Origin: Bryoerythrophyllum caledonicum
Lineage: Eukaryota; Streptophyta; Bryopsida; Pottiales; Pottiaceae
Direction of reading: 5' to 3'
Assembly: GCA_963971425.1 (NCBI GenBank)
Contig: OZ020524.1
Location: forward strand, 15,751,845 to 15,815,844
Length of the DNA stretch: 64,000 nt
Below, piece after piece: positions 12,449 through 25,049 of the stretch (position 1 is the stretch's first letter; each line of letters begins with the position of its first letter). The notes below the pieces were generated by a model. That model did not search any database, had not been told where the DNA came from, and saw only the letters and a list, made by a program, of their open reading frames with translations. Made by a program: the position numbers and the translations under genes.

Positions 12449-13565
12449 TACAAAAATTTATATCTTTTGCATCAAATGTCCAAATGTAGTAACACTTGTT
12501 GGGAAACAAGCCCTTACTTGTCTAGTTTGTGTGGTAAAAATATCACATGAATACAATATACATATTGTTAGCACACACATAGCCATGTTATAATTGATTT
12601 GTTTCAAACCTTTTAATTATTTGCTTGCCTTTTCTTCAATTAGCAAATTTGGCTTATTGATGCTGACATTAGTTTCAGTAACAACACATCTATGTGCTTA
12701 CCGTGGGTTGTACTTTATAATTTTTATAGTACAAAAAAATTTGATTTGGTTGTTCAAAATTTATTTACCAAAAGTACATCAAGAAAATAGAAGGCCCTTT
12801 TGTTCATATGTAAAATATATCAGAGATATGTGTTTCTTATGGTCATATAGATTCCATATGGATCATAATCAATGCATTCTATATCAATATTGACATAAAA
12901 TCAATATTGTTTCGATCCTTCTTGAGATCATATTGTAAAAAGACGAAATGAAGTTGGTATACAATGTTTTCAATACAATAATTATGAAAGTGAAATATGA
13001 AAAATAACACATAACTTGAAAAAATATATAAGTATGAAACATTAGGACATTGTTTTTTAATGTGGACAATAATTGATCCAATCAATAGAAATGAAATGAT
13101 TTTTGCACATTGGAAGAGTGAAAAAGAAATCTCAAAAGATTCCAATGTAAGAATAAAAATAAAGATAAGATATACCTTGACAACGATTGATGTCCAAATA
13201 TAAGGTCAAACTTAAAAGCAACTATTCTAAATAAAACATGTACCATCAATATAAGCTGTTTTTTTATTTCCTTCCGGCTTTTTGCCAATGTCATCTTATC
13301 TTTTTCTTTTAATTTCTTCAATGGGCCAACTCTTTGTAGATGAAAAATCATTTTCCAAATTGGCTTTTGATTTCTTTGAACTAAGGATGGATATCTCCAT
13401 CTATTTAATGTTATAAGGTCCCCCATGCGTTTTTGGCTGCAATCACCTTTCAAAATCTATACATTTTACATCAAGTATAAAAATGTAGTAAAACTTGTTG
13501 GAAAAAATGGCCCTTCTTGTCTAGTTTGTGTGATAAAAAGTTCACATGAATTTGACATACAATGT
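12449..13565 (+). repeat. Pair of direct 115-bp repeats within the Harbinger-like element
   Basis: The segments 12449-12563 and 13450-13565 share TTGTCTAGTTTGTGTG.TAAA, ACTTGTTGG.AAA and .CACATGAAT. They lie about 1 kb apart in the same orientation, evidence of internal duplication in the element. Confidence 0.55.
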
Positions 13566-13600
13566 AATTTTGAGAGCCATAAAAATTTGCAAATATGCAA

Positions 13601-14070
13601 AACCCCCTTCCACTAAAATGCACGTAACTCACTCAATCCTTGTCGAACTAAATTGAAATTTGTACCACATAAACTAGACAAAAATGCACATCTTTGACCA
13701 AAACAAATGATTAAAAAAAACCTTCCATCAAGAAGTTACAGCACGCCGAAGTTGTAGTGTTCAATACTGATTTAGAATTTTCTGGGAGAACTCCCTTTCA
13801 CTAAAATGCACGAAACTCACTCAATACTAATTGAAATGACTTGAAATTTGTACTTCACAAACAAAACAAAAATGCGCATCTTTGAGTAAAATAATTGTTG
13901 AAAAAGAACCTGCCACCAAAAAGTTACAGCACGCCAAAGTTGCAGTGTTAAAAACTAACTCTGAATTTTTTTTGCAGAACCCCCTTCCACTAAAGTGCAT
14001 GTGACTCATTCAATACTAATCTAACTCACTTGAAGTTTGTATGACATAAAATAGACAAAAATGCAGGGCT
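13601..14070 (+). repeat. Tandem array, about 2.5 units of roughly 189 bp
   Basis: Units begin near 13602, 13790 and 13980 with CCCCCTTCCACTAAAATGCA. Each contains ACTCACTCAAT, GACAAAAATGC and AAGTTACAGCACGCC at the same spacing. The units are clearly related but diverged. The array lies inside the Harbinger-like element. Confidence 0.7.
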
Positions 14071-14612
14071 TACCCATTAATGTTTTTTCAAAATAGACAC
14101 TCATGGAAAAAGAAGCAAGAACTGGAGCTACAGTAAAGTTTAGAAAAGTCTAGTTTTTTAATAAACATCAAATTAACCATCTATGCAGAAAGATTAGAGA
14201 ACTCACAAAGAGTGCTTTGGTAATTGAAGATTTTTGCAGAGTATTGCAAAGCCAAAGAGAAACACCTCTCTGGTTATGCAAGTTGCATCAGAGGACTTGT
14301 AACAGAAGCGCGAATTTGCAGAGGAAAAAAATATTTTAAGTAAGTTATTCTTCTCCAGTGGTTTGGATTCTTGTCCGGGGGGTTGAGGTCGGACAAGAAA
14401 CTAATCTAAAGGAGAGGAACTCTTCAAAAAGGTGTTGCCAGATAGGCATCCATGTCATTTTTTCATCCATGCTTGAAGTTCTTCACCGGTCAAGTCTTGG
14501 CCATAGTGTAAATCCAATCCAGTGAAGAACAAATTGTACTCCAATCATATGCTCCATTTCCCTTGAATTCTTGGCCGGTGGAGTTCGCCACCATAGTGTA
14601 AAGCGGGCCTAA

Positions 14613-16055
14613 GAGCATCTCCAATGGGGCATTGGACCTAAGGGGAACTGTCCGTTTTGACGAGCATGACAATTCGTGCCTCCTCACCGCGGCCACCATC
14701 CCGCTCCAGGTGGGCTAGCCGGGTTGGCGCCCGCGTGACCTTTTTTACGGAAACATTAGGTGCACGCTTTGTTATCCCTGGCCCGTTCACCACTCCCGTG
14801 CCACCATGTGGAAGCGAGGGGATAGTTGCCAGTGTCTCCGCCTACTTTTTGCAAATTTCATTGGAGTTCAGAACCTTTTTTCTTTCTCTCCAGTTTATAT
14901 GTGCTTGTTCTTGTCAGAAATTATCTATGCATGTTAAACTGCTTTAAGTGCCTTTGTCATGGCTTCCGGTTGGTATTGAAGCACGGTGTAGAAGTTGTCC
15001 GCCATATGCTCCCCGTGTGCCTCTCCCACCCCCCCTCTCCTCATACAAGATGGGGGGATGGGGGTGTGGGGTGGAGATGCTTCAAGTGTTATATGTTAAG
15101 TGTTATAACATTTTCCGCTCCCTCCTTTCTAAATTTCACCTCTATAAGAGTTAAAGTTGAAATAACAACATTATACATGTAATACATTGGAGCCAAAAGT
15201 TTTTAAGCTCTTTTATTTAATAAACCATATCTTTTGCACTTAACCTCTAAAGGCCCAAGGCATTTTACCACCCACACTCACTGAAAGCTGCTAGTTTCAA
15301 TGCATTCAACACAAAATGCAAACAAACTCAATTTTTACATATCTAATTGTAGGATCTTGTACTAGGATTGTACAAGTGCATGTGGTAAAAAAATTGTTTA
15401 GTTTGACCACACGAATTGAAAAATATCAGCCTTTGAAGTGAGACATAAATTCTTTTTGAGGTCATACTAAACACCTTCAAGAAACTTCGACCACCCTCTA
15501 TGGCATATTGTTGCACTATGGTTTGTGGTTTTCTAATTTTAACTTAAAAGGATCATGTCAGACACATGTGCACAAAATTTTAGAAGTAGAAGAGGAGTAG
15601 AAGATGTCTTTAAAAATCCTCCAATGCAACTATGTGCTAAGAATCAACAATACACTTCAAGTCTTGCATATATCATATCCTTCTCATAATTTTGAAATAA
15701 AAAAATCCGTATAGTAGATGCAAAGATTACTATTATCTTTCCAGCAGGATTTTTAAAATTATTAACTGGACAAAAGCTCGAATTTCTATTCAATTTAGAG
15801 TTAATCAAAGTATTGCTATACTATTTGTTATATGTCACACTTAATCGCTACACTATTTGCATATGATATTGAAAAAAAATCATAACTTTTGAATCATATG
15901 TCAGATTTCTACAAAATTATGTTTACATGAAGCTACTTTAAATCGCCCATTCAATAAAAAAAATCTCAAAAAATCATGCCCAAATTTGATGACGTGGTAC
16001 CCTACTCAAAACAAAATGTACCTAGAGGGGACATTGGGCCTTAGGGATTAACTTA
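14613..16055. other. Repetitive-looking intergenic DNA without a gene
   Basis: It starts with AGAGCATCTCCAATGGGGC, a phrase common at the ends of plant MITEs, directly abutting the Harbinger-like element. A similar phrase GGGGACATTGGGCCTTAGGG occurs near 16030. I could not establish matching inverted termini or a target duplication. The rest is AT-rich with no supported coding region. Confidence 0.4.
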
Positions 16056-16059
16056 TTTG

Positions 16060-16570
16060 CATTTTCAATTAAAAAATGGAGTAGAAGAGGAAATTGGGAC
16101 ATTGTTATGTAACTTAGTGGAAGAGGGAGTTGGCTTGGGAGAGTTGGGGAGAAGGGGAGTCGGGATTAAGAGGATCAAAGTCGGAATTGAAAGGGGGCAG
16201 TCGAGGGAGAGCTTCAAGTCGGAGGGTGAAAGAGGGTTTGGTCAGAAGGTCACAGAGGGTCAAGTTGGGGAAGTGGAGAGTTGAGACAGGCAGGGAAGAG
16301 GGAAGTCGAAACATGTTGGGAAGGGAGAGGAGAGGGGGGGAGTCAGGACATGTCGGGAGGAAGAGGGGAGGGGGAGTTGGGACAAGTCGGGAGGGAGAGA
16401 GGGGACATTGTCAGGTCAGAGAGAGGAAGTAGAAGAAGAGGATTAGGGGGAGTTAAGGGAGTCATGAGAGAAGGTTGAGGGAAGTTTAAGGAGTTGGGGA
16501 AAGGGATTAGGGGAGTAGAGACAAGGAGTTAGGGGAGTCAGGACATAGATTGAGGGGAAGTATTTGAGAG
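16060..16570 (+). repeat. Polypurine (A+G) low-complexity tract
   Basis: About 500 bp in which the + strand is overwhelmingly A and G. Degenerate units such as GGAGTTGGGACAAGTCGGGAGG and GAGGGGGAGTCAGGACATG recur. Short overlapping ORFs here are artefacts of composition. Confidence 0.7.
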
Positions 16571-16699
16571 TTTAAATATCTTTTTATTCATTTTGCATCG
16601 AGAAATTCTTTTGTTCTTATTTCTTTGAGGCAAAATTGACGTAATGGAGTGAGAAGAGATCTACCTCAAAATTGAATATGAGTTTCCATGTTTCAATTG

Positions 16700-18250
16700 T
16701 TGAGTCTCAGTCAAGGATTGCAATGGGCAAGGATTGCAAATTGACATTGCAGAAACAACAAAAAACTATTATTTATTACAAGGGGTATTAGCTGCAAGCC
16801 ACAAGATTACTAACAAGGCTTTGTATGAGTGGGCAAATGCTAAGTGCAATGCTTGAGGTTCTCGGATGACTATTGGTAGACTGTCGAAACGGAATGGATT
16901 AGTTATTATGGTCATTGATGTAGGCAACTTGGATGATTTGAAGCCCATGAGAAAGGCTTAATGTCCAAAAGTGGAGGCAACTACTTTCAATTGGTTCACT
17001 AGAATGTAGGAGAAAGGGGTTGTTTTATATGATGATCTTGTGATAGCTGCGGCGGATAGATTATAAGCATTATTACGAAGAGATGCAAGTGAGAAGAAGC
17101 TTCAATTTTTGAATGGGTGGGTAGAGAAGTTCAAGAAGAGATTTCAAATAGAAAGTTATATTTGCCATGGAGAAGATGCATTAGCAAATAGTTTTGAAGC
17201 GATTTTAAAGCAAATGGAGGATGTTAAGGCCATAGTATCTTAGTACTACATTGGTGATTTTTTTAACATGGACGAGACTTGTATCTTTTACGGGTTAGAA
17301 CTAAATTGCACTTTAGCTACAAAGCAAGTATCTAGGAAGAAGAAGCAGAAGGAGTGCATTGTGGTGGTAGTGACTACAAATGGTGATGGAATCCTTTGCC
17401 TTCCTCCATTGATTATAAATCAATATTTTATGTCTCGAGCTTTTACTTCCAGATACATTCAGAATCTAGAGAACCTGGGTATTATATGGGTTGCTTATAA
17501 GAAAGCATAGTTGACTATAGAGATTTTTGAGCGGTTTATATTAGATTTCAAGAACACGATGGTGATGGCAGAGAAAGAGAAAATTCTCTTATTTGTTGAT
17601 AATTTTCTGGACATCAATTGCGAAATGTAGGTTCACGTTTGAAGGTGACACAATTATTATTCTTACCCCCAAATACCACCAATTGCTTTGAACCTATGGA
17701 TGCATGCATTATTGCATCATTTAAATCCATCACCGGATGTTGGTGATTCGACATCAAATAGATTGTATCATGGCAAAGAATAATATTGCTATTGATGTGT
17801 ATCAAGCTCTGATCATGGTTGAGAGAGCATGGCATAGTGGAGTTACTGTATCAACAATTCAGAATTGTTAAAAGCATACATGTATTCTTTCATGTCTTGT
17901 TGAAAATGAGTGGGGAGAAACTAGGTGTCTAAAAGAGATTCATGAGTCATGACGTTGCGGCTTTACTGGATTAGCTTACATTGTTATCATCTCACATTGT
18001 GAAAAATGACACTATTGAGGCTAATGAGTTTATCAATTACAAGCTAGAGTTTAATCTAAATCATCCTTATGAACCTACTGATGAGGATATTATAGATTTG
18101 CTACCCTCTGAATATAAAAAATGTGATAAGGATGAGGTTATGGTAGATGACATCTGATGATATGGTAGAAGAAGTTATAAGATTCAATGATGTAGAGTGT
18201 GTACTTGAGACGTTGAAGAAGTTTTTGGATCAAAGACCAAAAGTTCTTTC
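16700..18250 (+). pseudogene. Tigger/pogo-like DDE transposase pseudogene
   Basis: The clearest stretch (17268-17510) carries the first catalytic block, NMDETCIFYGL..., followed by LCLPPLIINQ, as in the DDE superfamily of jerky/Tigger transposases. A TAG at 17508-17510 replaces an expected Trp. The frame then continues through IFERFILDFKNTMVMAEKE and LLFVDNF (second Asp block), shifts, and continues with QLLFLPPNTTNCFEPMDA. Upstream, KLQFLNGWVEKFKKRF resembles the CENP-B/HTH region. At least one nonsense codon and two frameshifts make it non-functional. No terminal repeats were identified. Confidence 0.65.
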
Positions 18251-18414
18251 ACATCTCATAAACATTTGAGCACTTCAAAATAAGTTTATTGTTGGCGTAC
18301 AAAGGAATCTTGTCAAACCACAATAGATTCTTTATTTGAATTAGCTGAGTTGAATTATTATTTATATTTTATTGTACTTTCATCATTCACTTTTATATAC
18401 GTTATAAAATCATT

Positions 18415-18595
18415 TTGAAGTCTTAAAAATGTGATTTTCAACATGTGCTATGAATTTTCAACTTTTATAAATGCTATTTTTGATAAATGTTATAAACTTA
18501 ATTTTGAAGTCTTATAAATGTTATTTTTGATATGTGTTATAGATTTTTTGGAGGTCTTATAAATGTTATTTTTGATGTGTGTTATGATTTTTTTG
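18415..18595 (+). repeat. Short AT-rich tandem repeat, unit about 55-60 bp
   Basis: Three to four degenerate copies of TTATAAATGTTATTTTTGAT followed by GTGTTATAGATTTTTTG lie downstream of the Tigger-like remnant. Confidence 0.55.
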
Positions 18596-18811
18596 GCTCA
18601 CGACCATAAACATTTAAAGAAGGTTGAGTGTACACCGTTCACCTTGTACAATGTGGATGTATTATTGTTGGTGTGAATCATCTACACTAATTTACCTCAA
18701 TCACATGGATGGATATGGATGTCAATTTTTAGATTGGATAGGTATTCATTTTCAAGCAAGTGTGTGGGAGTCAAAGAGTCATGTAATTTTTTTTATTAGT
18801 GTACGGTCTAA

Positions 18812-19238
18812 GGAGCATCTCCACCCATGACGCCAACACGGCTAGGCTGGGGACGCCCAGGGGGAGCATAGCCCGGAATAGAGATCTCGTGGGTGAGCTC
18901 CACCGCCATTGGTCCGGGTGGTGAAAGACGGAGAAAGTACCCTCAACTAAACTTTACATCCAAACAAAAGCAAACTAATGAGAACTGAATCAAACTAACG
19001 AGAACTAAAGCAAACTGAATGTGATGAACGCCATGCTGCGAGCGACTATTTGATGTGTCTCCCTCACATATTTTAGCACACGCCCGGAAAAAGTCGGCAA
19101 TTTGGTGTTGGAGAAGCTATCGTCCACTAGCTCAGTCGACCAACCTACCGTGCATGTCCCTGCGGTAGGAGAAAATAGGTTCACCAAGACAACAAATTGG
19201 GGAATCTGCCGGAACCTTGTACCCCGGTGGAGATGCTC
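18812..19238. mobile_element. Small non-autonomous TAA-flanked MITE (Harbinger-like), 427 bp
   Basis: Left end GGAGCATCTCCACC and reverse complement of the right end GAGCATCTCCACC are inverted repeats. The element is bounded by TAA at 18809-18811 and 19239-19241. The interior is moderately GC-rich and has no transposase. Confidence 0.6.
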
Positions 19239-19240
19239 TA

Positions 19241-19430
19241 ACCTTGATAATATCACCCTTGTTAATGAACACCTTGGTATTATCACCCAAAACCTTAAAA
19301 CCAATTTTCCTAGTTCAAAACTCCCTTGTTAATATCCCTATCAACCTTGAGAATATCACCTTTGTTTTTTCCAAAAAGTGTAGTGTAAATGTGACAATAA
19401 CAAGACAAATAGATGAATAAGTGACCGGAT
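19241..19430 (+). repeat. Dispersed repeat, copy 2 (family also at 3140-3365)
   Basis: Inverted relative to copy 1, with conserved phrases AACCTTGATAATATCACC and ATATCACCTTTGTTTTTTCC. It begins right where the adjacent MITE ends, so the MITE may have inserted next to or into it. Confidence 0.6.
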
Positions 19431-20990
19431 GACAAAGGTGACATAGATGATGCACGTTAAGTGTGTAACAATACTTGGTGCACCTCATAGCAATACGAAA
19501 TAAGTCACCACAAAGTTCACAGAAGTTATCACCACAAAGTTCATAAAGTTATCATCACAAACGTCAATGATGGTGATAACCAAAAGTCAAGTTTTATGTT
19601 GGTGAGTTAATTGTTTTTGCTCGTTTGTTTCTACATTTGTGTATATGTATTTTTTTATGCTTCAAAATATTAGCCCTTTGATACTATGATACCATCTTGA
19701 TTTTTTATCAATTTTATAGGGTGTGTTCAAAGGAATCTACATCTCAATAAATAACATCAACAAGGACTAGTCTTGCATAATAAATTCTTATGTGTTTGTA
19801 TGATTTTCTTTGCACAAAGAACTCAAAGAATGAATCCCGGTAGTCTATATTTTATATTTGGTAATTTGGTTGATGCAAAAACTTTGTAGACCTTTTGCAA
19901 CAAGTTTCTCCTCTTATGAAAACAAGGAAATTACCCTCCTCAATGAGAGTGGACAAAAATGGTATGCCAAATATCTTTTGCCTATTCAAGATGTTTAAGT
20001 GCAATATGGAGGCGATTCATTGTAAGAGTTGGTTATTTGGTTACTTTGTTACTTTTTTTGTTTTTCTACTTTTTTCTTATAATATCACATTATGCATAAA
20101 TCCTTCAAATGTGATATTATCAAATGACAAATATGTCACACCTTGTTAATATCAAACTTTTCATTGAAACAAAAGGCAGTCAAGCTATCTTGTTAGTGGC
20201 GAGCCTAAAAAACTCTGAAAACGGGAAAAAAAATCACTATTTTTGTTTCCGAAGTGAAATTGTGGGCAATTTTGGCAAAACTATGAATTCTCCAATTTTT
20301 TAAATAATTATAAGCAAATAGCCTATAACTGTGGTCACTTTTGATATAATTTTTTTTAGTTTGGTCGTTTTTATTATCCCGTGCTTTGGTTATAATCTTT
20401 GTCTAATTTTATTAAATTCAGAATGATCTACATTTGTATGGGGCATATTTTCGTTTAAAAGATATATAATTTTCAGCAAAAATTCTACCTCGTGCTAAGT
20501 TTGGTAGGTTAAATTTTTTGTCTAGGCTTGGCCAAATTTATTATTTATGAACATCCAGTGACTTGGACACAAGGTTTAATAAAGGGTATTACATAGGTGT
20601 TAGGAGGATATTTCCTAGGTTTTGAACGGTTTTTACCATAGCATTATCCGGGTATCATCCGAGTATTACAGGGACATCACATTGGCATTATATGGGATCA
20701 TTTACACAAATCCGAACACGATTTTTAGGAAAAGTTGATAGTTTCTACTCTGAATTAAATTTGTACGAAATTGTCCATTGAGTGCGATAGTGCATGTGGA
20801 GTACGCCAATTAATCAATCATAACAAACTCAGTAGATACATTAACCAAATTAACGTCTATGTCTATGACACTGCAACTCTTCGTCTGAGCAATTAAAGAT
20901 TGTAGATCTTTCTAAAAAGTACAACATCATCGCCTTTCTCAATCTTTTTCTGCAATGTTGGCAAGCACTAGAATTTGCATGACTTCGTTA
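19431..20990. other. AT-rich intergenic DNA
   Basis: No gene, RNA or element end was recognised. Short ORFs such as 19895-20149 have no family features. Confidence 0.45.
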
Positions 20991-21019
20991 AAGCTACAAC
21001 TCGGAGCATGCATGAATAA

Positions 21020-24000
21020 GTCCTACTTGTAATCCATTTTACGAAGGTAACATAAGATGTAATACACATGCTTGCAATACTTCCATTGTCCCTTCTTTCC
21101 CAACGCCTCCAATTGCACCTTCAAAAAATCAAGGCACGAACACCTTATGAGGTCCGCGAAGGTGATGCAATACGATTTGTTCTTCTCTATGTCAAGTGAG
21201 ATAACGTATCTCAAACCTGGATACGGCATGGCATAAAGGTTGAAGCCGTAGCAATTATTTATAAGAGCGGCGCTTGACCACTTCTTGCGTTGCTCAATCG
21301 TTGGAACATCCATGGTGCTACGAATCGTGTAGCCGTTCCTGAAGGTGTGGTAAGAATTTGGATTTGCCGGAACAAGGAAGTGCGACTACGGAAGTGGCAT
21401 GTCCATAAACACTTGGAATTGTCTTCACAATGAAAGACCTCCACCCTACTACAACTGGAAACCTACTTCTTCCAATGCTAGTATCTCTTGCACTATTACA
21501 GTGGTATCAACCTTCACATGCCACATCATTGGAATTGTTGGCTAATCCACGACAAGCGATTTCTTCGACTCATTTATACAACGGCCAATATCGTCGAGAC
21601 AAAACCATAATTCAACAGCCACAGCCCGCAATGATATGTAATCCTTGATTCCTTTTCATACCACCATATGGAGGGGCTCGAGTTCCATGTCTCCCACGTC
21701 CAACTTTAGTGTTGTATTGCCCACCAGTATGAGTTTGCAATGCTTGGCATTTCCGAGTAGATTTAGGGAGGCGGGCAATGTGCCACTTGGATGGATTAAA
21801 TATGATTCCAAAATGGATGTGGTATGCTGCACTTGTAGAGTTTTGTCCACTAAGGACCTCCTCAATATGCACTCAAGACACCCTTCGGCCGTCACGGGAA
21901 GTAGAGTAGTTCACTACATTAGATGGGTGGAAATCGTGGTTGGACCCCGGTGGCATGTCAAACTTCCATTTGGTAGACTCAAAAATCTCTGCCCCTTCTA
22001 ACCCACCTATCCTCATTAAAAGTTCCCTAGCCCCAGAGAAGTTCCTAACAACCTCATCTATGAATTTAGGATCACATGAGTGTTGAATAGACCGCAAACG
22101 AAGCGTTTCTTTGTCAGGGCCTTTTCTAGACGTGCCACCTTTCAACCATGCACGATATGAAGTGATCTGCATAAAAACACAGATGAGGTCGTTCGCAGTT
22201 GTTGTATACAAACACGTCATCATATTTCCGAATTTTTGTAGCCAACAGTTGTGGACAGATTCCGCAAGGTTGCACAATGGCATGTCGGATCATTGATCAA
22301 GTGTGAGATCCTGAGCAGACACATCAATTGCATTAAATTAATCTTATCTCTCTCTTTGAGTAAGCACTACAAATAAATATATAAAAGGAAGGATGAGTAG
22401 TTACAAATTGGATAGCGCCGCTTGATTGTCAATAATGGAAGTGCCTAAAAGCCATCCAATTGTCTAGAGTTCAACGCCCACTTTCGGTAGTTGCACAAGA
22501 AGACACCCATCACCCACCAATTACATTGTACTCAGCTTCAGCCTCCTCTTCACTCTTTGCGTTTTTTAGATTTGCAAAGGACAATATGCTGCTCCTAGAA
22601 GCCACGAAGTATGCATCTTGTAGCGGCTCACTGAAGACACTTACTCCAATGGAATAAACAAATCCGTTCTTTATTCTCTATGGGCCTGTCCTTGTTGCCA
22701 TTGCCATAAACTCGTCGAATAACATGCCAGTTTGCACCAACGTTGTCAGCCATGAATCCTTTGAAGTTTGTCTTTTCTAGGGCATGGTTCTTTATTATCA
22801 TTCAGGTTCTCCCAAAATAGCTGTTGTGCTTCAGCATCCTCCGATTGCATGTCACACATGGCAATTCTCATTACTCTACAATACTTATTGTCGTACAAAT
22901 GACATGCCATGGAGTCCAGTCCTTGATCCCCTATATGTGTTTAAACATTAGCCAACAATCTTGAAGGTCTCCCCCGCTTTGCATATGGTTAACAAGGTCA
23001 ATGCCACTACCTAGACGATCAACAGACAATATAAATACAAAAAATTACCTTTGGATTGACCCATGAACTTGTTCTCATGGATGAATTCAAACTTTAACGA
23101 CTCTTTTAGGTCCATGATGTTGTCCATTACTTCCTTTCCTCCGTTGTAGAACCTCTTGCACGTTGATACAAGATTTCTAATGTTTGGAGACGAGAGAGTC
23201 TCAAATTGATTGAGGACAACATCCATAGATGCTCCATCTAGGCTCGACGATCTGGAGCTCGGACAGATCAAGTAATCGGAGAAGAAACCCTTACTTACAG
23301 CTATGACAATTGCCAAGTTGGTAACCTTTGATGTTTGTTGGACTTCCTTTGCAACAAAGTTGTGCATGACGTCCATCGCGGTTTGATCAAAGTTTTTTTG
23401 AGATAGGATGACAATGATGCCCAAGATGAATGATCACACGAGTGCGTTCTAGATCAACCGATGTCATATAATAGATATGAGCATCACAAAGAGCTAGAGA
23501 GATTAGGGGAGTTCGACAAAGCTAACATGCCAACGTCAACTTATCGGACGGTGCAACATTGACTGGAAACGGGGTGAAGGCAAACCCGCTCCACTCAGTT
23601 TGATTGGTGCGACCTTTGTTTTTGGACTTATAGTCACAAGTGGAGTTTGGGCATTGGAGATGCCCAATACAAGTTGACTTCCAGGACCTGAGGCCGAAAT
23701 CGTTCTTAATGTTTGTAGTCATCGTCCGGCACCACGCGTGAGCGTTGTACTGTTTACACATTCCACCAGGCCCCCTCAAAACTGTGTAGGAATCCCCTCA
23801 GGTAGAAGTGGCATTTCAAATATCATGTCTCCATTGTATTTTGGAGGCAAGTACTTCACTCGATTGAGTTCTAGACTATTAAAATCAATACGTGTCAACT
23901 CTGACCTAGAATCCTTTATACATGTCAACTCTGACCTAGAAGGAAGAGGAGTAGACAAATTGGGATGGATTGACTCTTGAGACTTGAAAGGGTTACTTGA

Positions 24001-24030
24001 CTCCCTGAGATTCACATGAGAGATAACCTC
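21020..24030 (-). pseudogene. Large decayed transposase-like gene (MULE-like catalytic region plus SWIM-like C-H motif)
   Basis: Read on the - strand, fragments occur in a sensible order: a cysteine motif CIGHLQCPNSTCDYKSK near 23650; a central block containing RVMRIAMCDMQSEDAEAQ then, after a frameshift, GFMADNVGANW...VYGNGN and ERICLFHW (22650-22930); a helical block LAESVHNCWLQKFGN (about 22270); and a terminal CSCLDFLKVQ...CKH (21100-21170) resembling a SWIM zinc finger. DDE-type MULE-like proteins combine such parts, but I cannot assign the family firmly. Stops and frameshifts are frequent, so it is inactive. No terminal inverted repeats were seen. Confidence 0.42.
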
Positions 24031-24119
24031 CTTGTCAGTGTTGCTTTGAATATTGACACTTGGGTTTGACTACGTGGCCAAACTGGACACGGGAACTCTA
24101 TCACCTGACTCGTTTGGAA

Positions 24120-25040
24120 GACTCATAATGGCGATAGTTGTGCGTTTGGACAACTAAGAATTTGCGATCCCCTAAAACTTTGATTGAACCACGACTAGAA
24201 AATCCATGTAAGTCCTACGGCGTCACCATCTCTTGTAGATTGAATCTGGAGGTATCATTCCAATTTCTTTCGGATTTTTTTGATATTTTCTCTTTTTTCT
24301 AAAAATCCTCAAAGGTCGCTGAAATCACTATAGTGAAGATTTGCAGAATTTCTTCTCATTTCGTAGATTCTAGCTCCAGCTCTAAATCTGAATTTGAGTC
24401 ATTAACATGAAATTTTGTGATTTTGAGTCCAAATAATGAAATGAAGTTTATGAAGCCTACTTTCCATTCCAATTTGAAAATATTAATAATTTGAATAAAA
24501 TTTGTAAAAATTTGTAAAAAATTTGTAAAAAAATTCCGGCATATTTTTGTGGTTTATTTGCTGAAATTATCCAAGTCCATAATTCTTTAATTACATATTA
24601 ATTTCAGATTTAGGGCGGAAGCCACTTTTTGGCATTTCATCCACTATTTTTCATCCCTTTATTGGCATTTCATTCGTTGATTTTTTCCCTTTTCATCCAC
24701 TGTAGTTTTGCCTCCTCATCCATTGTTTTTACGAATTTCATCCGTTGTGATTTTTCATTAGCTGTGATTCGTCATCTTGTGTTTTCATCCGTGCTACAAT
24801 TTTCATCTTTTATGGATGAAACTGTAATTTCCGCAGATTCACTTAACAGTGAGCTCATAACTTCTTAAATAATATTTTTTTTGGAATTTCGACTTCGGAT
24901 TTGAACTTTTTAGGGGTGTTTTCGCACAGTAGGAAAGAAAAAAATGGGACTAATGATTTTAAAAATTGACATTTTGTAGACTCATAAAAATTAGGGGTTT
25001 ACCTTTACAAGTCAAGGAAGCCACATTTGAGTTGTAATAT
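24120..25040. other. AT-rich intergenic DNA
   Basis: T-rich sequence with repeated TTTTCATCC phrases around 24640-24810. No coding region is supported. Confidence 0.45.
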
Positions 25041-25049
25041 GATGCTTTT

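Larger units (their letters stand above)
12149..14609. mobile_element. PIF/Harbinger-like non-autonomous DNA transposon, 2461 bp, TAA target duplication
   Basis: The left end GGGGTTGTTTACACTATGG and the reverse complement of the right end (GGCCCGCTTTACACTATGG) form terminal inverted repeats; TTTACACTATGGTGG is shared except at one or two bases. Both ends are flanked by TAA (12146-12148 and 14610-14612), the 3-bp duplication typical of PIF/Harbinger. A sub-terminal region with CCACCGG..AAG..TTGACC phrases is also repeated inverted. No transposase was found; ORFs inside are short and AT-rich. It carries an internal tandem array (13601-14070) and a duplicated 115-bp segment (12449-12563 and 13450-13565). 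Confidence 0.7.

Noticed and set aside
13601..14070. Possible CRISPR-like array
   Set aside because: Units are about 189 bp with no short conserved repeat/spacer pattern, in a plant genome; it is a diverged tandem repeat.
14613..16055. A second large TIR element starting AGAGCATCTCCAATGGGGC
   Set aside because: The candidate right end (near 16030) matches partly in direct, not inverted, orientation, and no target duplication could be found.
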